From NCBI RefSeq assembly GCF_024054175.1, contig NZ_JAMXLA010000001.1, positions 2,484,571 through 2,548,570 of the forward strand: a DNA stretch of 64,000 nt. Direction: 5' to 3'. This document shows, in pieces, positions 22,915 through 31,165 of the stretch. Below the pieces are notes generated by a model, which ran no database searches, was not told where the DNA came from, and saw only the letters and a list, made by a program, of their open reading frames with translations. Position 1 is the stretch's first letter. Each line of letters begins with the position of its first letter. This DNA is from Flavobacterium sp. NRK1. GTDB taxonomy: Bacteria > Bacteroidota > Bacteroidia > Flavobacteriales > Flavobacteriaceae. The position numbers and the translations under genes were made by a program.

Positions 22915-24117
22915 TTAACCTCTTCTTGAATTACCACCGGAAGAACGGGCAGGTGCACTGTTTTGCCTTGCCGGTGCAGGTATACTTCTCATACTCGGAG
23001 CACTGCTTCTGGAAGGAGTACTTATAGTACTGCTTCTTAGAGGTGTACTTTGTTGCTGCATACTGCGTGATGGTGCGCTGCGCTCTATTTTTGCTGGTTG
23101 TGGCGTTTGGGTTCTTACAGGTTCGCTGGTTCTCATTGTATTGCTGCTTCTATTGCTTCTTGAAGGCGTAGCAGTCCCGGTATTTCTTACAGTTTGCGAA
23201 CTTCTTGTGCGTGGTGCTGCATTATCATTATTTGCAGATCTTACTGAAGTACCGCTTTTTTTCACTGTATTTATATTTGACCTGCTAACATTATTAGAAC
23301 GGGAAGCATTTGTAAATGAACTTCTTGTTGCCGATCCTGCACCTCTGTTTGCTCTTGTGCTATTTCTGGAATTTCCTCTGCTTTGTTCAAGCGCATATCG
23401 GTTATTTACATTATCATTTCTGCTGCTAAAGGATGTGTTTGGATGCAGTCTTTCATAATCGTTCTGCCTTCTTGAACTATATAATGCAGCTGCGCGGGAA
23501 CTTCTCCTCGTATTTGCATATACATAAGTATTTCTTGGATTTATATAAGTATGCACATGATGTCTGTACCTGTAAACAGGATAAGGGGCCCAGTAGCTGT
23601 AATAAGTTGGATAATAACCCCAATACCACGGTGAGTAGTAAGGGCGGTAGCTGCTTACCCAAAAAATATCAAATATTGCCGGACGGTACACATATACAGG
23701 CTCGTATATATAATTAGAACCATACATATATACATCTCCCACCACCTGTACCTGAACATTATTATTTCTGTCGCGTTCAACCTCTATAGTTGCAACGTCC
23801 TGGAAAGTATCTGCACCAAGCACAGCCTGTATAATAATAAGGTGGGTATTGTCCTGATTTGCTTCTATTACTCTAAGATAATCTACTCTGTTGTCACCAT
23901 TAAGGTCAAGATTAGAAATTTGCGTCTCAGGATTATTAAGCCTTCTCTCAAAGTCTTCAAGATCACTTGAGTCACCAAATATAGATGCCACGGCCTTCAG
24001 GTCAAGATTGTCACTTATATCGCTGTTATTTGCCCTTACTGTAGTTATATCCTGTGCAAATGCATCTGCAGAAAGAAACATCGTAAAAAGGGCTATATGT
24101 TGTAATATCGTTTTCAT
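22915..24117 (-). CDS. Secreted protein with an EF-hand-like loop, Tyr/Trp-rich centre and Ser/Arg-rich tail
   Basis: A signal peptide ends near DAFAQ (22). Residues 71-79 (DLNGDNRVD) form a dockerin/EF-hand type calcium loop. Residues about 150-205 are very rich in Tyr, Trp and Pro (PYYSPWYWGYYPTYYSYW), and residues 210-400 are low complexity with Ser, Arg, Asn and Thr, making the tail strongly basic. I know similar Bacteroidetes proteins only as hypothetical. The composition suggests an extracellular or surface protein, perhaps matrix-associated. Transcribed alone. Confidence 0.75.
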   Translation of the reverse strand: MKTILQHIALFTMFLSADAFAQDITTVRANNSDISDNLDLKAVASIFGDSSDLEDFERRLNNPETQISNLDLNGDNRVDYLRVIEANQDNTHLIIIQAVLGADTFQDVATIEVERDRNNNVQVQVVGDVYMYGSNYIYEPVYVYRPAIFDIFWVSSYRPYYSPWYWGYYPTYYSYWAPYPVYRYRHHVHTYINPRNTYVYANTRRSSRAAALYSSRRQNDYERLHPNTSFSSRNDNVNNRYALEQSRGNSRNSTRANRGAGSATRSSFTNASRSNNVSRSNINTVKKSGTSVRSANNDNAAPRTRSSQTVRNTGTATPSRSNRSSNTMRTSEPVRTQTPQPAKIERSAPSRSMQQQSTPLRSSTISTPSRSSAPSMRSIPAPARQNSAPARSSGGNSRRG

Positions 24118-24256
24118 GATTTATAAGTTTAGGTATGCCCGGTCAAATTGTTTTTTATTGTTTGATTAGCATTATCCAATTACTATGCCAATAATTTTTT
24201 TATACCTTTATACCCTTCCAAAAGACCAATATATACAGGTTTTTTAATTTATACAA

Positions 24257-24751
24257 ATGATGCAGATAAGAAGAGCTACTCCTGAAGACTTTGAAATTAT
24301 ATATAACCTTGCAGTGAATACATGGAATGTTACTTATGAGAAAATACTCTCAAAAGAACAACTGGATTATATGCTTGATATGATGTATAGCCTTAATGCT
24401 ATAACCGATCAGATTTTGGTTAAGGGGCATCATTTTATTCTTCTTTCAGAGAATAATAATTATTTGGGTTTTGCTTCTTATGAGCTAAATTATCTTTCGG
24501 GAATTGCCAAACTGCATAAACTTTACGTATTACCTGAAACTCAGGGAAGGGGAGCAGGAAAGCTTTTAATTGATAAAGTAGAAGAAGCTGCAAAGAGAAA
24601 TGGCAATAATATTGTTAGCCTTAATGTTAACCGTTATAATAATGCTGTAAACTTTTACATTAAAAACGGTTATAAAAAAATAAAAGAAGAAGATATTGAC
24701 ATAGGCAGTGGTTACCTTATGGAAGATTTTATAATGGAAAAAAGCCTTTAA
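24257..24751 (+). CDS. GNAT family N-acetyltransferase
   Basis: A 164-residue acetyl-CoA dependent acetyltransferase. The fold marks are the N-terminal IRRATPEDFEIIYNLAV, the acetyl-CoA pyrophosphate loop LPETQGRGAGKLLIDK near residue 97 (Q/R-x-x-G-x-G/A pattern), and NVNRYNNAVNFYIKNGYKK near 130. The acceptor amine is unknown. Two consecutive ATGs allow a start at either 24257 or 24260. The next gene on the strand begins 96 bases on. Confidence 0.88.
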   Translation: MMQIRRATPEDFEIIYNLAVNTWNVTYEKILSKEQLDYMLDMMYSLNAITDQILVKGHHFILLSENNNYLGFASYELNYLSGIAKLHKLYVLPETQGRGAGKLLIDKVEEAAKRNGNNIVSLNVNRYNNAVNFYIKNGYKKIKEEDIDIGSGYLMEDFIMEKSL

Positions 24752-24847
24752 AGTTTATCATAATTTTCGGTTTATATTATGATGCCAATAACACATGTTT
24801 AATGGTATTAAGAGTAACTTTATAATTATAATATAAAGCTGAAAATC

Positions 24848-25219
24848 ATGATAGTACAAATTCCCGACCTACCGGATACTATGGTAGGATTCCGTGCGGA
24901 CGGAGAAGTTACCAAAGAAGATTTTGAAATTGTAAAATTGCAGGTTGCCAATCTTGTTGAAAAAACAGGGCAGCTTAATTATTTATTATTTCTTGACAAT
25001 TCTCCTGCCGATTTTACTCTTGGAGCGTGGATGCAGGACGCATTGCTTGGTATTAATCACATAACTAAATGGAAACGTGCCGCAATTATTACAGATTCTG
25101 AAACTGTAATTAATTTCACATCGGCATTTAGTAAAGTAATGCCGGGAGAATTCAGAGGCTATCATAAAACAGATTATCAAAAAGCGGTTGACTGGGTTTC
25201 AGGACGCGATGATAAATAA
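24848..25219 (+). CDS. SpoIIAA-like (STAS-fold) protein
   Basis: The 123 residues match the SpoIIAA-like family (PF11964), small STAS-fold proteins: MVGFRADGEVTKEDFE at the start, LLFLDNSPADFTLGAWMQD in the middle, WKRAAIITDSETVINF and GYHKTDYQKAVDWVSG at the end. The phosphorylatable Ser of true SpoIIAA is not obvious. Function unknown; the downstream flavin-binding stress protein begins 27 bases later and is probably in the same transcript. Confidence 0.8.
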   Translation: MIVQIPDLPDTMVGFRADGEVTKEDFEIVKLQVANLVEKTGQLNYLLFLDNSPADFTLGAWMQDALLGINHITKWKRAAIITDSETVINFTSAFSKVMPGEFRGYHKTDYQKAVDWVSGRDDK

Positions 25220-25246
25220 TTTTATAACCAACTAAATTTAATATAT

Positions 25247-25774
25247 ATGTCAGATTCAAATTCTAAAGATAATTTTAAAGATTTATCAAGTACAGAGGCT
25301 ATTAAGAAAATTAAAGAAATGGCCGAAGATATAGGTATTTGTATGTTTTGTACAGAACTTTCGTTAAGGCCTTTCCCAACAAGGCCAATGAGCCTTCGTG
25401 AAGTGGATGATCAGGGTAATCTTTGGTTTTTAAGCTCAAAAAAAAGCAATAAAAATTTTGAGATAGGCCATGATGATGAAGTTCAGCTTATATTTTCCAA
25501 AAATGCTGATGCACATTTTTTATCGGTTTTCGGAAAAGCTATAATTTATAAAGATAAAGCACATATTGATGAGTTATGGACTCCTATTGCTAAAGCCTGG
25601 TTTGAAGAAGGAAAAGAAGATCCGGATGTAACTGTTATTAAGGTAGAGCCTAAAGATGCTTATTATTGGGATACCAAATATGGTAAAATGATTTCAATGA
25701 TAAAATGGGCTGCCGGAGCTATTACCGGGAATATGGACGATGATGCCGGTGTAGAAGGAAGGCTTAAAATTTAA
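25247..25774 (+). CDS. Pyridoxamine 5'-phosphate oxidase family (general stress protein 26-like)
   Basis: A 175-residue split-barrel flavin-binding protein related to general stress protein 26. It has RPMSLREVDDQGNLWFLSSKKSNKNFEI near residue 46, ADAHFLSVFGKA near 90, and VIKVEPKDAYYWDTKYGKM near 130. It most likely binds FMN or F420-like cofactor and protects against stress; pyridoxine synthesis is unlikely for this subgroup. It pairs with the SpoIIAA-like gene upstream. Confidence 0.85.
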   Translation: MSDSNSKDNFKDLSSTEAIKKIKEMAEDIGICMFCTELSLRPFPTRPMSLREVDDQGNLWFLSSKKSNKNFEIGHDDEVQLIFSKNADAHFLSVFGKAIIYKDKAHIDELWTPIAKAWFEEGKEDPDVTVIKVEPKDAYYWDTKYGKMISMIKWAAGAITGNMDDDAGVEGRLKI

Positions 25775-25793
25775 AACAATAATTCTTGTATAT

Positions 25794-25830
25794 AAATTGC
25801 CCCGGATATCATTGATGTCCGGGGCAATTT
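25794..25830. terminator. Bidirectional terminator
   Basis: A 17-base stem with one wobble pair (arms about 25794-25810 and 25814-25830) between the convergent oxidase-family and YihY genes. Confidence 0.8.
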
Positions 25831-25835
25831 AATTT

Positions 25836-26786
25836 TTATTCCTCATGCCTTGACGGAATATAATCTACTTGTTTTTCTGTTTCTTTCTGTTCAATATACA
25901 CTGCATAATCTGCCGGTTTTATCCTTGCTCCTTTAAAGCAGGCATATTCACGTGTAAATTCGGCACCAAAATACAATATTGCTGCAGTATAATATACCCA
26001 CAAAAGTATAACTATTATAGAACCCGCAGCTCCATAAGGTGATCCTGCAGCAGTTGTTTCAATATATATTCCAATTATATATCGTCCAAGCATAAAAAGC
26101 AATGAAGTAAAAAACGCTCCGGCTTTTACATCTTTCCAGGCAATTTTGGCATCGGGCAAAACTTTAAAAATAACTCCGAATAATATAGTTATTACCATAA
26201 AACTTACAGCCAGATTCACTCCGTTAATTACTATAAGAGTCAGGTCAGGAAAATAAGATTTAAGTACATCTTTAAGTGTCATAAGTACACCATTAATTAT
26301 TAAGGATACAATTAATAAAAAACTTAAGCCTATTATTATTGAACCGGATAGCAAACGGTCTTTTATAAGTTTTAGCCATCCTCTTTTAGGTTTAGCTTTT
26401 ACCCTCCATATCATATTTATAGAATCCTGTATTTCACCAAAAACAGTGGTTGCACCTATTACAAGTGTTATACCTCCTATTATTACAGATAGTGTTGTTT
26501 TGCCCGATAATTCAAGGTTGCTTATTATTTGCTGTACCTGTGCTGCAGCTTCATTACCTATAAGCCCGTTAATTTCGGCAAATATTCTTCCTTCGCTGGC
26601 TTCTTTACCAAAAAATGCTCCTGCAAGCGATATTATTAATAATAACATAGGAGCAAGCGAAAACATTGTGTAATAGGATAACGAAGCACTTAATTTCAGT
26701 CCTTTATCCGCCATGAATCCTTTTAATGTGTCTTTTAATAGCTTCCCTGTGTTCTTCAATGATTTTTTGCTAAAATAGTTCTTCAT
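25836..26786 (-). CDS. YihY/BrkB family inner-membrane protein
   Basis: A 316-residue protein with about six transmembrane helices, matching the YihY/virulence factor BrkB family (once thought to be RNase BN). Recognisable parts are LSASLSYYTMFSLAPMLLLI near residue 33, the WRVKAKPKRGW loop, and PYGAAGSIIVILLWVYYTAAILYFGAEFTR near 250. Transport or integrity functions have been suggested; none is proven. Monocistronic, convergent with the oxidase-family gene. Confidence 0.9.
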   Translation of the reverse strand: MKNYFSKKSLKNTGKLLKDTLKGFMADKGLKLSASLSYYTMFSLAPMLLLIISLAGAFFGKEASEGRIFAEINGLIGNEAAAQVQQIISNLELSGKTTLSVIIGGITLVIGATTVFGEIQDSINMIWRVKAKPKRGWLKLIKDRLLSGSIIIGLSFLLIVSLIINGVLMTLKDVLKSYFPDLTLIVINGVNLAVSFMVITILFGVIFKVLPDAKIAWKDVKAGAFFTSLLFMLGRYIIGIYIETTAAGSPYGAAGSIIVILLWVYYTAAILYFGAEFTREYACFKGARIKPADYAVYIEQKETEKQVDYIPSRHEE

Positions 26787-27015
26787 AATAATAGTGGCTT
26801 TTCATTATAAAAATACATATAGTGTAAGGCATACACTACCAAATTAACATAACTATAAATAAACTTTTCGTATTTGCTATACAAACTGAAACTCTTAATA
26901 AAACTGTCCTCAAAAGCCTAATTATTTCACAAAAACCATTATATGAACCCATTAATCATTGTTAGTTAGCGGTAATATACTTAACTTTATAAAGGCATTT
27001 TTAATATTAAAGTAA

Positions 27016-28308
27016 ATGAAAATAATAGTAGTTGGGGGTGGCTTTGCGGGTATAAACCTTGCTAAAGGACTTGCAGGAGATAAAAACTTTGATGTAACTT
27101 TTGTAGATAAAAATAATTATAATTTTTTTCCACCTCTTATTTATCAGGTGGCTACAGCTTATCTTGAACCTTCCAGTATAAGTTATCCTTTCAGAAAATT
27201 ATTTGTTCATAATGGAAATATTCATTTCCGATTAGGCGAAGTGCTTTCTGTAAAGCCTGAAGAGAATAAGGTTGTATTAAATAACGGTGAACTTGAGTAT
27301 GACCGTTTAGTGTTTGCTACGGGAGCTGAAACTAATTATTTTGGAATGGAAAATGTGCGCAAGAATGCCATACCCATGAAAACGCTTAATGATGCTATTG
27401 AAATGCGTAATAAATTATTACAGCGCATGGAGAAGGCTGCAGTATGTAAAAATAGTCGTGAGCGCCGTAAATACCTTAATATTGTAGTTGCTGGTGGCGG
27501 GCCTACCGGGGTTGAAGTTTCGGGGATGTTTGCCGAAATGCGTAATGGTGTTTTAAGAAGGGAATATCCGGAGCTTTCTACAAGTATCAGTAACATATAC
27601 CTTGTAGATGGTGGAGATGCAGTACTTGCACCAATGAGCAAAAAATCTCAAAAAGATACCTATGACGCGCTAACTAAACTTGGAGTTATAGTCAAGCTAA
27701 ATACCAGGGTGGTGGATTTTAAAGATGATATTGTGTATTTTCATAATGGCGAAACCATAACTGCTAAAAACCTTATTTGGGCAGCCGGAGTATCGGCAAG
27801 AACTTTTGATGGCATACCTGCTGAAAGTTACGGACGCGGAAGAAGATTTAGTGTAGACGGATACAATAAAGTAGTAAATACTAATAATATTTATGCAATA
27901 GGGGATACCTGTATTATGACAGGAATTGATGCTGCTTTTCCTGACGGCCACCCGCAATTGGCACAGGTTGCCATACAGCAGGGAACACTGCTTGCCAAAA
28001 ATTTTAAGAACGAAATAAAAAATAAGCCTTTGAAGACTTTTAAGTATAACGATAAAGGTTCAATGGCAATTATTGGTAAAAATAAGGCTGTAGCAGATAT
28101 ACCTAAACCTGAAATGCATTTTAAGGGCTTTATAGCCTGGGCAATGTGGTTGTTCATCCACCTCATGTCTCTTATAAGCTATAGAAACAGAATAACTACT
28201 TTTTATAACTGGATGGTTGCTTATTTCTCTAAAGACCAGTCTTTAAGAATGATTATAAGGCCGGATAAAAGCAGAAAAAAAGATGAGGTGACTTCAGGTG
28301 TTTCATAA
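27016..28308 (+). CDS. Type II NADH dehydrogenase-like FAD oxidoreductase
   Basis: A 430-residue NAD(P)H:quinone oxidoreductase. The first Rossmann motif is GGGFAGINLA at residues 7-16 (FAD), the second is VVAGGGPTGVEVSG near 160 (NADH), and YAIGDT near 297 is the C-terminal FAD contact. The C-terminal hydrophobic helix (FIAWAMWLFIHLMSLI) supports peripheral membrane binding, as in NDH-2, which passes electrons from NADH to menaquinone without pumping protons. The stop overlaps the restored end of the convergent pseudogene. Confidence 0.9.
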   Translation: MKIIVVGGGFAGINLAKGLAGDKNFDVTFVDKNNYNFFPPLIYQVATAYLEPSSISYPFRKLFVHNGNIHFRLGEVLSVKPEENKVVLNNGELEYDRLVFATGAETNYFGMENVRKNAIPMKTLNDAIEMRNKLLQRMEKAAVCKNSRERRKYLNIVVAGGGPTGVEVSGMFAEMRNGVLRREYPELSTSISNIYLVDGGDAVLAPMSKKSQKDTYDALTKLGVIVKLNTRVVDFKDDIVYFHNGETITAKNLIWAAGVSARTFDGIPAESYGRGRRFSVDGYNKVVNTNNIYAIGDTCIMTGIDAAFPDGHPQLAQVAIQQGTLLAKNFKNEIKNKPLKTFKYNDKGSMAIIGKNKAVADIPKPEMHFKGFIAWAMWLFIHLMSLISYRNRITTFYNWMVAYFSKDQSLRMIIRPDKSRKKDEVTSGVS

Positions 28309-28775
28309 CCATATTTTTTCTTCTCCTGTTGCATCAAGTATATCTATTTTAAGGGCAAGCTTAAAATGTTCTGCAACTTTAAAAGCATCAGCTTTATCGT
28401 TGGTCTTATAAAAAGTAATATGCTTGTTGCCATAAAAAAGATTTAGCAATATAACATCTGTAGATGTTGTGGCTGATGCAGATATAACATTTACCGTCTG
28501 GCTTTCTTTGTCTTAAATACTGAAACGTATTCAAATTCAGGGCAGTTTTTCCATTTACCAAATTTAATTCCGAAAACAGACCATATAGACCTGTAGGTTT
28601 TACTGGTAATATCTATTTCAGAACCTTCAGTAGCAACAAAGTTTATTCCCAGTGCCAGAAATATAAAACCAAAGATTATATTTTCGGTCATGGTTATTAC
28701 TCCAAGAGCGATTAATGCACATCCTAAAATGGTTTTGCCTATAAGATTTTTTTTGGTATAAGTAATTATGTGCAT
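28303..28775 (-). pseudogene. Frameshifted two-helix membrane protein gene
   Basis: From ATG 28775 the frame encodes two transmembrane helices and reads ...FEYVSVFKTKKARR before stopping at 28491. In another frame the DNA continues without a stop from SQTVNVISASATTSTD to ...LDATGEEKIWL and TGA at 28305-28303. Adding one A near 28512 (A3 to A4) joins them into a 157-residue protein whose second part looks equally coding and resembles the known Bacteroidetes family with SQTV and NKHI motifs. So one base has been lost, by mutation or by sequencing error. A TATATTTG element lies 20 bases upstream of the ATG. Confidence 0.7.
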
Positions 28776-28794
28776 TTTATACAGGGTTATAATC

Positions 28795-28802
28795 CAAATA
28801 TA
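28795..28802 (-). promoter_or_regulatory. -7 promoter element of the frameshifted gene
   Basis: The minus strand reads TATATTTG (TAnnTTTG), 20 bases upstream of the ATG at 28775. Confidence 0.4.
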
Positions 28803-28817
28803 AGTAAAAGCAACATA

Positions 28818-31136
28818 TTAAAAAGGATATCCGATAGCAAGGTTAAAAACTAAATTCTCTTTACGCCAGTTTTTACTTCCAAAATCAATATCATCTATAA
28901 CCCAGCGCTCTCCCTCAGGCAGATACGGTTTTCTTAAAGGCCAGGCCATGTCAAGCCTTAAAACAAGAATGGACAGATCCACACGTAACCCGGCTCCGGT
29001 ACCAACTGCTAATTCACTCATAAATTTACTACTGAATTGAGAGCCGGGCTTATTTTCATTTTTATTCCAGAGCCATATATTTCCGGCATCCACAAACAGT
29101 GCACCATGTATTACACTAAAAAGTTTTGCCCTGTATTCCGTATTCATTTCCAGCTTTAGATCTCCTGACTCATCTGGTAAAAAATTGTCTGTATCTATAT
29201 TTTTAGACCTGTATGTACCTGGACCTATAGATCTTGCCCTAAATGCTCTTATACTATTTGTACCGCCTATAAAAAACTGTCTTATAAAAGGAAGTTCAGA
29301 AGAGTTGCCGTAAGGCAAACCTACACCTGCAATTATTCTGCTGGCAAGCTGAGAATTTTTCCCAAGCCTTAAATAATGCCTGAAATCATGTTCCATTTTA
29401 GCAAACTGGCTAAAAGCAATGCCGAATACTTTACTGGGGTCATCTTTACTGGCTCCGCTTAAAAGCCCTGCCATAGTACCTGCAAGATCAAAAGATCCTT
29501 TATAGTAAAAAGTATGTTTCTTTCGTTTCTGCATTGTATTTGTATAGGTGAATGAGTAGGTAGGGCCAAATATAAGCTGCTTTTCAATTACTTTTTCTAA
29601 AGGCGAAACACCTTCCTTATCTCTTGATTCATCTATTTGTTGCCTGTAAAGATCTGTTACGCTTGCAGGGCTTACAAAGTTTATATTTGTAACTAACAAT
29701 TCCTGCTCTGTATATCTGTTATTTTTCCATAAATAACCAAAATTTGCTTTAAATGAATTTAATGAATACAGTTTCGCCCTGTTTTGGTATTCATAATTTA
29801 TTAAAGCCCGTGTTTTAGGCACATAAGCGCTGGAATCTGCAATATGTATAGGAGATATAAATCGGGGCCAGGTAATACTTGCCTCGCCACCTACGCGATA
29901 TACATTAAAGCCTTTATTCTGACCCGATACCTGTACTTCAAGCCCGCCAAATACACTCAGGTTAACAAGTTCTGCTGCTCTGAATGAGTTACGGTTACTC
30001 CAGTTAACATTAACTTCAGAACCATTGTAATTGGCCGAATTGGTTTTTCCCAGTACTTCAATCCTGATCGATTTTCGGGGCAGGGGAGTAAGATAATAAT
30101 ATACATCAAGGGCATTCGGAACAGAGTCTGAAAGACGGAATTGATTTTTTACAAACTTAAAAGTACCAAGGTTAACAAGCCTGTTTAAAGATAAATTATG
30201 GTCGCGCCGGCTATATTTATCTCCCTTATGAAAAAACAATGTACGATCGAATATAAGAGGCCTGAAGGTATGTTCAGGATCAGTTATAATAAAATCTTTA
30301 TATCTGGTAACCGAATCCTGCGAGGTAATTAGTGTATCTTTTGCAGTAGATAAAGAATAATTAGGATATACATAAATGTCATCTATAGTATATACTTTTT
30401 TTGCCCTTTCAGGGGTTTCATCTTTTATTTTTACTATAAGGTCTACCTGATGGTCTCCTACTGTACTATCCACCTGTACAAGAATATAATCAGGGTTAAA
30501 ATAATAATACCCTTTGTTTTTAAGGCGGTTATCTATTCTTTCTCTCTCATTTTTAATTACTTCCAGATTATATGGACGGCCTTTTTTCAGCCTGCTTCTG
30601 CGCTTTAGGTGTGCCACAGTACTATCTATTTCTGAAGCTGTAGAATCGCCGGCGTAAATTACTTTTCTTATTGTGTACTGCTGGCGTGGCGTAACAGTAT
30701 AAAGTGCTTTTGCCCTTTTGTGTGATGAGGTAGAATCTGCAGAGGTACGGGTTTTAAAATAACCTTTATTTTCTGAATAGTTCAGAAGTATATCTGCATT
30801 ATAGTCCAGATCTACCTGGCTAAAAAGCACAGGAGGTTCACCTACTTTTGTACGGAGCCAATGGCGGAAACCTTTTTCTTTTTTAGGTTCACCTGCAATA
30901 TTATAAAACCATAATTTAGGGCGCAGGCCTAAAAAAGTACGGTTAGGTTTTGGGCGCAGGAGGTCTTCAAGCTCGTCTTCCATAGCTTTACGGTCTTTGC
31001 GCTTCATAACAGTATCTTTAACCGTAACTTCACCGCCTACATATAGCATTTCGCCTTCAGGCAGGTATTTTGTATTACTGCATCCGTAAGCAAAAAGCAA
31101 CGCTATTATAAAATAATATTTAAACTTATTATTCAT
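28818..31136 (-). CDS. tamL: TamL: lipoprotein variant of the TamA/Omp85 outer-membrane assembly protein
   Basis: Omp85 proteins insert beta-barrel proteins into the outer membrane. This one starts with a lipoprotein signal (Cys19 in AYGC) instead of a plain signal peptide, then POTRA-like domains to about residue 390, then a C-terminal 16-strand barrel ending in a Phe. The Omp85 lid motif region near 640 (FFIGGTNSIRAFRARSIGPG) matches the family R-G-F pattern. Bacteroidetes TamA homologues with a lipid anchor are called TamL. It is 29 bases downstream of tamB, so the two are co-transcribed and should form a complex across the periplasm. Confidence 0.88.
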   Translation of the reverse strand: MNNKFKYYFIIALLFAYGCSNTKYLPEGEMLYVGGEVTVKDTVMKRKDRKAMEDELEDLLRPKPNRTFLGLRPKLWFYNIAGEPKKEKGFRHWLRTKVGEPPVLFSQVDLDYNADILLNYSENKGYFKTRTSADSTSSHKRAKALYTVTPRQQYTIRKVIYAGDSTASEIDSTVAHLKRRSRLKKGRPYNLEVIKNERERIDNRLKNKGYYYFNPDYILVQVDSTVGDHQVDLIVKIKDETPERAKKVYTIDDIYVYPNYSLSTAKDTLITSQDSVTRYKDFIITDPEHTFRPLIFDRTLFFHKGDKYSRRDHNLSLNRLVNLGTFKFVKNQFRLSDSVPNALDVYYYLTPLPRKSIRIEVLGKTNSANYNGSEVNVNWSNRNSFRAAELVNLSVFGGLEVQVSGQNKGFNVYRVGGEASITWPRFISPIHIADSSAYVPKTRALINYEYQNRAKLYSLNSFKANFGYLWKNNRYTEQELLVTNINFVSPASVTDLYRQQIDESRDKEGVSPLEKVIEKQLIFGPTYSFTYTNTMQKRKKHTFYYKGSFDLAGTMAGLLSGASKDDPSKVFGIAFSQFAKMEHDFRHYLRLGKNSQLASRIIAGVGLPYGNSSELPFIRQFFIGGTNSIRAFRARSIGPGTYRSKNIDTDNFLPDESGDLKLEMNTEYRAKLFSVIHGALFVDAGNIWLWNKNENKPGSQFSSKFMSELAVGTGAGLRVDLSILVLRLDMAWPLRKPYLPEGERWVIDDIDFGSKNWRKENLVFNLAIGYPF

Positions 31137-31165
31137 TTTTTATTTGTGCATTTATCAGAATCTTT

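Noticed and set aside
23141..23458. Plus-strand open frame of Leu-rich codons
   Set aside because: It is the reverse of the Ser/Arg-rich low-complexity tail of the secreted protein on the minus strand; Leu repeats arise from that composition.
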